This document shows positions 1-5,272 of a DNA stretch of 11,675 nucleotides, piece by piece. Numbering within the stretch: the stretch's first letter is position 1; each line of letters opens with the position of its first letter. Made by a program: the position numbers and the translations under genes. This DNA is from Candidatus Pacearchaeota archaeon (GTDB lineage Archaea; Nanobdellota; Nanobdellia; Pacearchaeales; GW2011-AR1). The stretch lies in assembly GCA_016181905.1 (NCBI GenBank), contig JACOYM010000064.1:1-11675 (forward strand), given 5' to 3'. Under the pieces are notes generated by a model, which saw only the letters and a program-made list of their open reading frames with translations, searched no databases and was not told where the DNA came from.

Positions 1-99
1 GCTGCCTATCTGCTTCTGGGACATTATCCTTGCAGAATCCTTAAGTGTTATGTTTTCATCAACTGCAACTGCCTTTTTCATAAGCTCAGAAACTTTCAT
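1..99 (-). CDS. CBS-domain protein, N-terminal fragment (cut by window edge)
   Basis: Only the first 33 codons lie in the window and the gene runs off the left end. The start is the ATG read from 99 to 97, with a GGAG ribosome-binding site at 112-109 on the minus strand, nine bases upstream. The protein begins MKVSELMKKAVAVDENITL, continues KDSARIMSQKQIGS, and is open at the edge. This V-x-(E/D)-L-M then V-x-x-(D/E)-x-(T/S)-(L/V)-x-(D/E)-(A/S)-A-x-x-M pattern is how CBS domains start. CBS pairs usually bind adenine nucleotides and act as regulatory modules or as stand-alone proteins. Partner domains cannot be judged because the rest is missing. It follows the 76-residue gene directly, and its ribosome-binding site lies inside or next to that gene's last codons, which supports co-transcription. 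Confidence 0.75.
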   Translation of the reverse strand, partial: MKVSELMKKAVAVDENITLKDSARIMSQKQIGS

Positions 100-101
100 T
101 T

Positions 102-332
102 TTATCCGCTCCAATTAAGAATGTACTGCCTTATTTCAAGTTCTTCTTTATAAGGCAAAAATCTTAATATTCCAAGATTTACCCTGCTTCCTTTTTGCAT
201 TGAAGAGGCACAAGAAGTTGCTTCTCTTTCTTTTCTGTCAATATAATCATCAATCATATCTATAGTTAACTCCTTTATTTTAACCCCTAATTCTTTAGCA
301 AGAACTTTATCCAAATATTTTATGCCAATCAT
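102..332 (-). CDS. Uncharacterised 76-residue protein
   Basis: This is a complete small open frame (start ATG 332-330, TAA at 104-102) between a microprotein and the CBS-domain gene on the same strand, with gaps of only 19 and 2 bases. I do not recognise the family. The first half is rich in Lys, Asp and Glu and likely helical (LAKELGVKIKELTIDMIDDY). It contains one cysteine near residue 41 and ends NWSG. No signal peptide or membrane segment is visible. No clear ribosome-binding site precedes the ATG, so translation may depend on coupling to the upstream gene. Tight packing in the operon is the main argument that it is real. It could be misannotated in its start position. Confidence 0.55.
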   Translation of the reverse strand: MIGIKYLDKVLAKELGVKIKELTIDMIDDYIDRKEREATSCASSMQKGSRVNLGILRFLPYKEELEIRQYILNWSG

Positions 333-351
333 ATTCTAATCTTTAATTAGT

Positions 352-405
352 TTATTTTTTCTTCTTTTTCTTCTTTTTTGTTTCACAACCACAGCAACCA
401 CACAT
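352..405 (-). CDS. 17-residue Cys-rich/poly-Lys microprotein
   Basis: On the minus strand an ATG at 405-403 opens a 17-codon frame ending in TAA at 354-352. The whole product is MCGCCGCETKKKKKKKK: a head with four cysteines in a C-G-C-C-G-C pattern and a tail of eight lysines. Ten bases upstream sits AGGAGATGAT (420-411), one base away from a perfect complement to the usual 3' end of archaeal 16S rRNA, an unusually strong site for such a short frame. It lies 22 bases after the dUTPase stop and 19 bases before the 76-residue gene, so it would be an operon member. The clustered cysteines suggest metal binding or redox chemistry, and the lysines suggest nucleic-acid or acidic-partner binding. 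Both are inference. It could instead be a leader peptide for the downstream gene. Confidence 0.55.
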   Translation of the reverse strand: MCGCCGCETKKKKKKKK

Positions 406-410
406 TTTAT

Positions 411-420
411 ATCATCTCCT
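411..420 (-). promoter_or_regulatory. Strong Shine-Dalgarno site of the microprotein
   Basis: Read on the minus strand this is AGGAGATGAT, differing in one base from the full anti-Shine-Dalgarno complement AGGAGGTGAT. It is ten bases before the ATG at 405. It is the strongest ribosome-binding site in this operon and decides the microprotein start. Confidence 0.6.
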
Positions 421-427
421 TTTTTAT

Positions 428-910
428 TTATTTTTTCTTTTTTGACTTTTTTATTGATTTCTCAAACCTTATTATCTCTTTCATGCCTGTTGAGCCAAAG
501 CCCTTGTCATGCCTCTCTGTCTCGCTCAATTCTTTAACTTGCTTTATCTGAACCCTTGTCACAGGAATTATTATTATCTGGGCTATTCTCATGCCTGGCT
601 CTACGCTTACAGATTCCTCTCCGAAGTTTATCAGCACAACAGAAATCTCTCCGCGATATGCGGGGTCAAATGTTCCTGCAGCAGTGTGAATGCCCATCTT
701 TGTTATAATGCCTGCCCTGTCCCTTATCAAGCCAACATGGCCTTCAGGGATTTCAAGCGCTATGCCTGTCTTTACTGCCTTCTGCTCATATGGAGCCAGG
801 CTGACTGCCTCTGCTGCCCTCAGATCCAAGCCAACATCTGTTGGAAGCGCATAATCTGGCAGCTCAATGCCAGAAAGAAGTTTCTTTACTTTGAGAATAT
901 TTTTTACCAT
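428..910 (-). CDS. dut: dUTP diphosphatase (trimeric dUTPase family)
   Basis: The 160-residue product hydrolyses dUTP to dUMP and pyrophosphate in the cytoplasm, keeping uracil out of DNA and supplying dUMP for thymidylate synthesis. All five family motifs are visible in order: motif 1 PTDVGLDLRAAE (residues 23-34), motif 2 RDRAGI (63-68), motif 3 GTFDPAYRGEIS (79-90, with the base-contact Asp82 and Tyr85), motif 4 GMRIAQII (106-113) and motif 5 RHDKGFGSTG (133-142, with the phenylalanine that stacks on uracil). Length fits the homotrimeric family. The C-terminus carries an extra lysine-rich tail, KSIKKSKKKK, beyond motif 5. The start is the ATG at 910, preceded by GAGG eleven bases upstream and a TATA box at 964-956. 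It heads a minus-strand operon with a microprotein, a 76-residue protein and a CBS-domain protein. The related dCTP deaminase family is less likely because of the length and motif 5. Confidence 0.93.
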   Translation of the reverse strand: MVKNILKVKKLLSGIELPDYALPTDVGLDLRAAEAVSLAPYEQKAVKTGIALEIPEGHVGLIRDRAGIITKMGIHTAAGTFDPAYRGEISVVLINFGEESVSVEPGMRIAQIIIIPVTRVQIKQVKELSETERHDKGFGSTGMKEIIRFEKSIKKSKKKK

Positions 911-955
911 TCTGTTTCTTGCCTCTTTTGTCTGCAGATTAAGTAAGAAAAGATA

Positions 956-968
956 TTTATAAATCTTT
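956..968 (-). promoter_or_regulatory. BRE/TATA promoter of the dUTPase operon
   Basis: On the minus strand the sequence reads AAAGATTTATAAA, a purine-rich BRE followed by an archaeal TATA box. Initiation about 26 bases downstream would fall near 935, giving a leader of about 25 bases that includes the GAGG ribosome-binding site. The identical 13-mer occurs at 1488-1500 in front of the next minus-strand gene. Confidence 0.55.
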
Positions 969-1047
969 ATGTGATTTTGTTTTCGCCTAAAACCACTTCA
1001 TCGGCATTCTCACTTTTACTTCATAAGCAAGAATTATCACAATGCCC

Positions 1048-1467
1048 TTATTTTCTCAGGCTTTCACTTTTCTCTTTCTTTACAGAATCTATTTTATCGT
1101 GCATTCCAAGACTTTCGTACAAGGGTATTAATTGCCTCACTATCCCTTCTCTTTTGGATTTTAGTTCTTCATGAGTATATCTATTGCGTGGCAGATAGAC
1201 AAGCTGCATAGGATGATAAGCATAAGTTGTTTGAAAAAGGTTATATTCATGCTCTTCAACCTTTCGCAGTTGCCCTTCCAAAAATCTTATTTTGGATTTA
1301 TTTGTAAGCCTTGGAATTAATGACTCAGTTGCTGTTGGCGGCATTTTGTTAAATAAGAACATAAGAAAAAAAGGAACACTAAGAAGAGTGTTAAACACTT
1401 CTTCTGTAGTTTCGCCTGCTTTCCTGATAATTTCGCGGTATGGATGTTTATCCTTTGAATTTTCCAT
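1048..1467 (-). CDS. Uncharacterised 139-residue protein
   Basis: I do not recognise this family. The product starts MENSKDKHPYREIIRKAG, has one hydrophobic stretch at about residues 23-40 (VFNTLLSVPFFLMFLF) that could be a membrane anchor or buried helix, then a charged helical region (KIRFLEGQLRKVEEHEY) and a lysine-rich end. I chose the ATG at 1467 over an in-frame TTG at 1473 because a BRE/TATA box is centred near 1492, which places transcription initiation on this ATG, and no ribosome-binding site is present: a leaderless gene. It has its own promoter, so it is probably not in the operon with the membrane hydrolase upstream. A tyrosine-rich patch (TTYAYHPMQLVYLPRNRYTH) precedes the tail. 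No catalytic motif was seen. Confidence 0.65.
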   Translation of the reverse strand: MENSKDKHPYREIIRKAGETTEEVFNTLLSVPFFLMFLFNKMPPTATESLIPRLTNKSKIRFLEGQLRKVEEHEYNLFQTTYAYHPMQLVYLPRNRYTHEELKSKREGIVRQLIPLYESLGMHDKIDSVKKEKSESLRK

Positions 1468-1487
1468 ATTCAATTAACAAAAACTTC

Positions 1488-1500
1488 TTTATAAATCTTT
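1488..1500 (-). promoter_or_regulatory. BRE/TATA promoter, leaderless start at 1467
   Basis: The minus strand reads AAAGATTTATAAA, identical to the box upstream of the dUTPase. Its TATA centre is about 25 bases before the ATG at 1467, the spacing expected when the transcript begins at the start codon. Confidence 0.6.
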
Positions 1501-1539
1501 CTATTTGTAACTACTAAATAGTTAGTTAAAACTGAGATT

Positions 1540-2076
1540 TTATATAAAGTCACTTATCTTGTGCTTCCATTCTATGTATACCAGCCATAGAATAATAAGC
1601 GCAGCATCCAGGCTTGGAAAAAAGAGCTGATTTAGAGGAGCAGGCATTAAAGATGTTATGTCATTTCCTATTGTAAATGATGATAATGGATAAAAAGGCA
1701 TGATTTGCCCTGCTATTGTTGCATCCAAAATTATATGGATGAACACGCCCAAAGCTATCATTAAGAATATTGTATGCAGCTTAAGATGATGCCTGCCAAG
1801 CTCCCTGTTTTTTAGCTTCCATGTTGCCAGCGCAATCACAAGAAAAAGCAGGGGCACAAACAGGTTATGGCTGAATGTCCTATGCACCTCGCCCAGTGTG
1901 AAGCCAAACCAGTGCAAAATCCAGTAAACAGCAACGTCAATATCCGGGAGCAGGCCTGCAACACCTAAAATAAGGATATAATGCAGGGGGAATTTCTTCT
2001 TGTCCTTGACAGCATAATCCCTGATTAAACTGCCTATAATCAATGCAATTATTACATGTGTTACTGCCTGTGGCAT
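1540..2076 (-). CDS. YdjM/DUF457-type membrane-bound metal-dependent hydrolase
   Basis: The 178-residue integral membrane protein has the conserved histidine/aspartate set of the YdjM (DUF457) family: an N-terminal T-H (His7), the L-P-D-I-D motif (Asp45, Asp47), H-R-T-F-S-H (residues 65-70) and H-I-I-L-D (His114 to Asp118). These residues are thought to form a metal site at the membrane face. About four to five hydrophobic segments are visible, roughly 5-20, 31-53, 70-87, 100-118 and 154-169. The substrate of this family is not generally known; related proteins are linked to phospholipid or membrane metabolism, and some bacterial members are regulated by LexA. The start is the ATG at 2076, preceded by AGAGGAAT eleven bases upstream. 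It is transcribed divergently from the Cys-repeat gene at 2167 across 90 bases. Confidence 0.85.
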   Translation of the reverse strand: MPQAVTHVIIALIIGSLIRDYAVKDKKKFPLHYILILGVAGLLPDIDVAVYWILHWFGFTLGEVHRTFSHNLFVPLLFLVIALATWKLKNRELGRHHLKLHTIFLMIALGVFIHIILDATIAGQIMPFYPLSSFTIGNDITSLMPAPLNQLFFPSLDAALIILWLVYIEWKHKISDFI

Positions 2077-2132
2077 TTTTATTTATTCCTCTTTTTTCTT
2101 TTTGAATTATCAGCCTGAAATATAGCAAAACG

Positions 2133-2146
2133 ATATTTTTAAATAT
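2133..2146 (+). promoter_or_regulatory. TATA box of the Cys-repeat gene (leaderless)
   Basis: The sequence ATATTTTTAAATAT is an AT-only inverted repeat (six-base arms around TT) centred about 26-27 bases before the ATG at 2167, which has no ribosome-binding site. It therefore suits a leaderless plus-strand transcript. Being symmetric it could also fire leftwards toward the membrane hydrolase, leaving a leader of about 36 bases. Confidence 0.5.
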
Positions 2147-2166
2147 GCCCTTTTCCTTGCTTAAGC

Positions 2167-3144
2167 ATGAAAAAGGCAGGTGAACTGACAGCAGTATTCT
2201 TTATAGCTTTGATGGTTCTTTCAACATTTGCCTCTGCACAAGCGCAGGCAGAATCTTATTCTGGCTTCTCAAGATTTGCAGACAACATCAGGCTGGTATT
2301 TGCCAGTGGAGACGACAAGGTAAAGCTTGCTCTTGAAATTCGCAATAAAGAGCTGAACTCTGCCCTTGAGAATGCAAAGATTGGAAATGCTGAGCAGGCG
2401 ATTAAGAATATTGAGTCTGCATCTGACAAGCTGGAGATTGTCCAAGAACAAGCATCCCCTGACGTTGCAGAGGATGTAAAAATCAGCGTTGATGAGATTG
2501 AAGCAAGGATAATGGAGAACCAAAACCTTACTCCTGAATTCGCAGCCTATCTTGAAAAGCATCTTACAGAGGAGGAGAAGACAAGGCTTTCTGCTGAGCT
2601 TTCAGAAAAGCTTTCTGATTACTGCTCAAGCCTTGCAGAGCAGGATTATGAGATTATGCTGAAGGATGAGAAATGCAATCCAGAGAATGCCCCTGAATGG
2701 CTGAAAAAGGATATAGAGAAGAAAACAAAAGAGATGCAGAAAGAGGCTTCTGATGAGATGATTAAACAGCTGACAACGTGCATAAATGACCCGAGGGAAT
2801 GCGACTGCTCTAAAATCCCTGTTGTCTCAGAGCAGTCAAAATGTGAAAAATCAAAAGCACTGGCAATAAGGTGCGAGTTTCAGGGCGATATGTCTGCATG
2901 CGACCAGCTTGATGAGATGAAGCCAGAGGTGCCAAGCAACATGCCTGCCTTTCTGAGGCCTATGTTTGAAAAAACAATGAAAGAGCTGATTTCCAAAAAG
3001 GAAAAGCAGATGTTTAACAAGCTTGCTCCAAAGGAGTGTGTGGATGCAGGAGCGACAACAAGGGAAGAGTGCGAGAAGATAATGATGGAAAAATTTGCGC
3101 CTCAGGAGTGCATTGAGGTGGGAGCGACAACAAAAGAGGCATGA
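2167..3144 (+). CDS. Secreted Cys-repeat protein, 5' segment ending at in-frame TGA
   Basis: The 325-residue frame starts at a leaderless ATG. Residues 1-27 are a signal peptide: basic MKKAGE, a hydrophobic core (AVFFIALMVL), and an Ala-rich cleavage region (ASAQAQA). Residues about 34-110 form a helical domain (FADNIRLVFASGDDKVKLAL) that resembles DUF5667-type secreted helical domains; that match is from memory and tentative. Residues 110-280 are charged, helical and contain scattered cysteines. From about residue 287 cysteine-pair repeats begin (APKECVDAGATTREEC). The frame stops at TGA 3142-3144, exactly where the second cysteine of the second repeat belongs, and the same frame continues with matching repeats afterwards. 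So this is the front part of a longer gene (see the entry spanning 2167-4956), not a naturally ending protein. If translated as it stands, a truncated exported product would result. Confidence 0.75.
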   Translation: MKKAGELTAVFFIALMVLSTFASAQAQAESYSGFSRFADNIRLVFASGDDKVKLALEIRNKELNSALENAKIGNAEQAIKNIESASDKLEIVQEQASPDVAEDVKISVDEIEARIMENQNLTPEFAAYLEKHLTEEEKTRLSAELSEKLSDYCSSLAEQDYEIMLKDEKCNPENAPEWLKKDIEKKTKEMQKEASDEMIKQLTTCINDPRECDCSKIPVVSEQSKCEKSKALAIRCEFQGDMSACDQLDEMKPEVPSNMPAFLRPMFEKTMKELISKKEKQMFNKLAPKECVDAGATTREECEKIMMEKFAPQECIEVGATTKEA

Positions 3145-4509
3145 GAGCAGATTATGTTTGCAAAATACGGGCCTCCTCCAACTGAGTGTATGAATAATGG
3201 AGAGTTTATCGGAAAGGAGGAATGCGAGCAGAGGATGGTATAAAGCGGAAGGATTCCGCAGGAGTGCATTGAGAATGGTAAATTTATCGGCAAAGAAGAA
3301 TGCGAACAAAAGCTTATATCAAGCGGCATGATTCCTGAAGAGTGCATCAAAGATGGAAAGCCTATATCTGAGCAAGAATGCTTGGAGAAGATGCTTCCAC
3401 CTCCTTGCAAGGAAGCAGGGGCATACACACAAGAGGCATGTGAAGAGATTATGATGAACTATCAGGGCCCTCCTATGGAATGCCTTGATGAGCAGGGGGG
3501 ATTTATAGGAGAGGAAGAATGCGGCAGGATTATGCAGGAAGGAGAGCAGCAGCAAAGCCGGCAGCCAATGAGAGGCGCAAAAGGGACAAGAAAAGGTGCT
3601 TCAAAGCAACAAAGGATTCCTCAAGAGTGTGTTGGCCTGACTTTTGATGAGTGTGAAGACTTTTTAATGAAAAATTATATTCCTAAAGAATGCCAGGATG
3701 CGAATGCTTTAACGCCTGAACAATGCGAAAAGGTTATGCTGCCTCCTGAATGCAAGGAAGCAAATGCGCTTTCAAGAGAGGATTGCGAGGCAGTTATGAT
3801 AAAAAAAAGAATGCCAAAGGAGTGCCAGGATGCGAATGAACTAAGCCCTGAAAAATGCGCAAGCGTCATGTCCAAAAATGTTAAGTCCCGCGAGGGAAAT
3901 GAGCTTGATTTTCTAAGAAAGAAAGGCATAGGCTTTGAGCAGGTTCCAGAGTCATGCAAGCAAGGAAGAAATTTTGTCAGAAACCTTGAGTGCGACAAAG
4001 CACTTGCTGACATGGGCATTGCGCTCCCTGCTCCTTCTGACATATCAAATATTCCAAAAGAATGCGTTAAAGATGGAAGCCCTGTCTCCCCAGAGGAATG
4101 CCGTGAGATTCTGAAAGACAGGATTGTAAATGAGAATATTCCAGAGCAGTGCAGGCAGGCAAATGCGCTCTCTCCTGAGGAGTGTGGAAGGGTGATGGAA
4201 AGGAGCAGGCAGGAGCAGGGCATTGGCATTAATATGCCGCCAGAATGCATCAGCAAATCCCCTGAAGAATGCATGACAATAATGGAGGAAAAAGGAATCA
4301 GGGTAGAAAGGGCTGAAAGAGGGGAGAGAGCAGAAAGGATGGGGCAGATTGAAAGAGAATGCGGGGATGATGAGGAATGCAGAAGAGAAAGAAGGGGGAG
4401 AATGGCTGAGGAGACTGGAGAAAGAAGGGGCGGAGGAGCAAGGGCAGGAATGCCTCAGGAATGCGCTAATATGGGTGTTTCAGACAGCTCATCGTGCGAT
4501 ATCATTATG
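3025..4509 (+). repeat. About 17 cysteine-pair repeats (PxEC-x10/11-C-xxxM)
   Basis: Units of roughly 20-30 residues follow the pattern (I/M/A)-P-x-E-C, about ten residues, then E-x-C-E-x-x-M. Examples are IPKECQDANALTPEQCEKVM, PPECKEANALSREDCEAVM and IPEECIKDGKPISEQECLEKM. Most units space the two cysteines by ten or eleven residues; two shorter ones (ECVGLTFDEC, ECISKSPEEC) shorten the loop. Paired cysteines in an exported protein suggest one disulfide per unit, or metal or thiol binding. Only one cysteine is missing, replaced by the stop at 3142. Confidence 0.85.
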
Positions 4510-4956
4510 TCAAAGATAAATGAGGAAAGGATAAAGAAGGGTGATAGAATGATTGTTGATGGCGAGGGAAACCAAGAGTTCATTACAAACGAGCAGATTA
4601 ACAGGATTGCAGAAGATGCAGAGAAAAGGGCAGAGCAGCTCCAGCCAGATTTGGCAGAAGCCCAAGAGATAGGGCAGGAAATCCAGGATATACATGATGA
4701 AATTCAGCAGATAGATGAAAGGCAAGAGCAATTTGCTTCTCAAACAGAACAGCCTTCACAAGGACCTGAATCCTCTTCAGAATCAAGTTCAGCGCCAGAG
4801 TCCTCTTCAGGTTCATCATCAGAGCCATCCTCCTCGCCCTCAGAAGCTGCTGCACCTTCTTCAGAGCCGGCTCCTGCAACAGGCGAGGCTGTGAGTGAAT
4901 TTTCTGGCAACAAAATTATACAAAGATTTCTTGATTTTATATTTGGAAGAAGGTAA
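3328..4956 (+). CDS. Cys-repeat protein, 3' segment (same frame as 2167)
   Basis: This is the part of the broken gene after the second stop, from the first downstream in-frame ATG; the frame itself is open from 3244. The 542 residues contain about 13 cysteine-pair units, an Arg/Glu-rich insert (around 4290-4450, VERAERGERAERMGQIEREC), a helical segment with coiled-coil character (EQINRIAEDAEKRAEQLQPD), a Ser/Glu/Pro-rich linker (4741-4870) and a tail, ATGEAVS, then KIIQRFLDFIFGRR. There is no signal peptide and no ribosome-binding site before this ATG, so it is unlikely to be an independent gene. The hydrophobic/basic tail might be a membrane or envelope attachment signal. The ATGEAVS motif recurs in the giant protein at 7774. 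Confidence 0.7.
   Translation: MIPEECIKDGKPISEQECLEKMLPPPCKEAGAYTQEACEEIMMNYQGPPMECLDEQGGFIGEEECGRIMQEGEQQQSRQPMRGAKGTRKGASKQQRIPQECVGLTFDECEDFLMKNYIPKECQDANALTPEQCEKVMLPPECKEANALSREDCEAVMIKKRMPKECQDANELSPEKCASVMSKNVKSREGNELDFLRKKGIGFEQVPESCKQGRNFVRNLECDKALADMGIALPAPSDISNIPKECVKDGSPVSPEECREILKDRIVNENIPEQCRQANALSPEECGRVMERSRQEQGIGINMPPECISKSPEECMTIMEEKGIRVERAERGERAERMGQIERECGDDEECRRERRGRMAEETGERRGGGARAGMPQECANMGVSDSSSCDIIMSKINEERIKKGDRMIVDGEGNQEFITNEQINRIAEDAEKRAEQLQPDLAEAQEIGQEIQDIHDEIQQIDERQEQFASQTEQPSQGPESSSESSSAPESSSGSSSEPSSSPSEAAAPSSEPAPATGEAVSEFSGNKIIQRFLDFIFGRR
4741..4872 (+). other. Ser/Pro/Glu-rich low-complexity linker
   Basis: The coding sequence here is dominated by TCT/TCA/TCC serine codons with glutamate and proline (for example ESSSESSSAPESSSGSSSEP). 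It looks like an extended, disordered spacer of the kind that lifts surface proteins away from the membrane, lying just before the C-terminal hydrophobic tail. Confidence 0.7.
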
Positions 4957-4973
4957 AAATTGAGCAAGCAAAG

Positions 4974-4982
4974 TTTTTTAAG
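4974..4982 (+). promoter_or_regulatory. TATA-like box of the tRNA-Ser gene
   Basis: The sequence TTTTTTAAG is centred about 28 bases upstream of the tRNA 5' end at 5008. The T-run also lies just after the stop of the Cys-repeat gene and may serve as its T-rich terminator. Confidence 0.4.
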
Positions 4983-5007
4983 TTAAGGTTTCTAAGTTTT
5001 TATGCAC

Positions 5008-5158
5008 GCCCGGATGGCCCAATGGTACGGCGCAGGTTTGCTAAGCAAGACCAAAGGTTTTGCTAATCCTATAGACATCTCCTTTGAGAGGAGAAAAACT
5101 ACAAATGCAAACAACCTGTTTCCGCAAGGATATCCAGGTTCGATTCCTGGTCCGGGCG
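5008..5158 (+). tRNA. tRNA-Ser(GCU), intron-containing
   Basis: The acceptor arms GCCCGGA (5008-5014) and TCCGGGC (5151-5157) pair perfectly, with discriminator G at 5158 as in archaeal tRNA-Ser. The D stem is GCC/GGC (5017-5019, 5029-5031), the anticodon stem is CAGGT (5033-5037) with ACCTG (5114-5118), and the anticodon is GCT at 5040-5042. The T arm is CCAGG-TTCGATT-CCTGG (5134-5150). A 15-base variable arm (5119-5133) with a TCC-GCAA-GGA hairpin marks a class II tRNA. A 69-base intron (5044-5112) splits it after position 37. The mature length is 82 bases. CCA is not encoded, as is common in archaea. A T5 run follows at 5159. Confidence 0.95.
5044..5112 (+). other. tRNA intron with bulge-helix-bulge splice motif
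   Basis: The central four-base helix TTGC (5038-5041) with GCAA (5107-5110) is flanked by two three-base bulges, TAA (5042-5044) and ACA (5111-5113). Cutting after the second base of each bulge, as the archaeal splicing endonuclease does, releases 5044-5112 and joins position 37 to 38. Inside are two hairpins: GCAAGACC-AAA-GGTTTTGC (5045-5063, one G-U pair) and TCTCCT-TTGAG-AGGAGA (5076-5092). The motif is relaxed on the intron side, because the first hairpin replaces the usual closing helix. Confidence 0.85.
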
Positions 5159-5163
5159 TTTTT
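5159..5163 (+). terminator. T-run terminator of the tRNA gene
   Basis: Five consecutive T residues follow the discriminator base directly. Archaeal RNA polymerase terminates at short T-runs in the coding strand without needing a hairpin. Confidence 0.5.
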
Positions 5164-5244
5164 CATTTTGGTGCATTGAATATCAAAAAAAACGCACGCA
5201 GGGCGCCTTATACTTACAAAAGATATTTTTCTTTACATAAATCC

Positions 5245-5250
5245 TTAAAA
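5245..5250 (+). promoter_or_regulatory. Candidate TATA box of the TPR gene
   Basis: TTAAAA is centred about 26 bases before the ATG at 5273, consistent with a leaderless transcript. A second AT-rich box, CTTATAAAAG (5263-5272), touches the start codon and is too close for that start. Confidence 0.35.
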
Positions 5251-5272
5251 ACAGGCCAGTGTCTTATAAAAG

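Larger units (their letters stand above)
2167..4956 (+). pseudogene. Cys-pair-repeat surface protein, one frame broken by two stops
   Basis: Positions 2167 to 4956 are one continuous frame of 930 codons, interrupted only at codon 326 (TGA, 3142-3144) and codon 359 (TAA, 3241-3243). Translation between and after the stops carries the same repeat family, so there is no frameshift. The TGA sits in GAGGCA-TGA-GA where a later repeat has GAGGCA-TGT-GA (3433-3443). The TAA sits in TAA-AGCGG where the next unit has TCA-AGCGG (3319-3326). Each stop is one base from the expected sense codon. The intact protein would have a signal peptide, a helical N-domain, about 17 units with paired cysteines, a helical segment, a Ser/Pro/Glu-rich linker and a short hydrophobic tail. 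Explanations are recent nonsense mutation, assembly error, or readthrough. I lean to mutation or error because two different stop codons are involved. Confidence 0.65.

Noticed and set aside
509..946. Plus-strand 145-codon frame opposite the dUTPase
   Set aside because: All five dUTPase motifs are on the minus strand; the plus reading is Cys/Leu/Tyr-rich shadow sequence.
1508..1524. AT-rich inverted repeat TAACTA-CTAAA-TAGTTA
   Set aside because: Six AT-rich base pairs in very AT-rich intergenic DNA are expected by chance; there is no T-run on the relevant strand.
3142..3144. TGA as selenocysteine
   Set aside because: The position fits Cys-to-Sec, but a TAA in the same frame 97 bases later, TGA used as a normal stop at 6008, and the structural (not catalytic) repeat context make nonsense mutation or error more likely. 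Kept only as something to test.
3675..4274. Long minus-strand open frame (199 codons) inside the Cys-repeat gene
   Set aside because: It lies antisense to clear repeat coding and is Ser/His/Phe-rich, as expected from reading GAA/TGC/GAG repeat codons backwards. No promoter or ribosome-binding site supports it.
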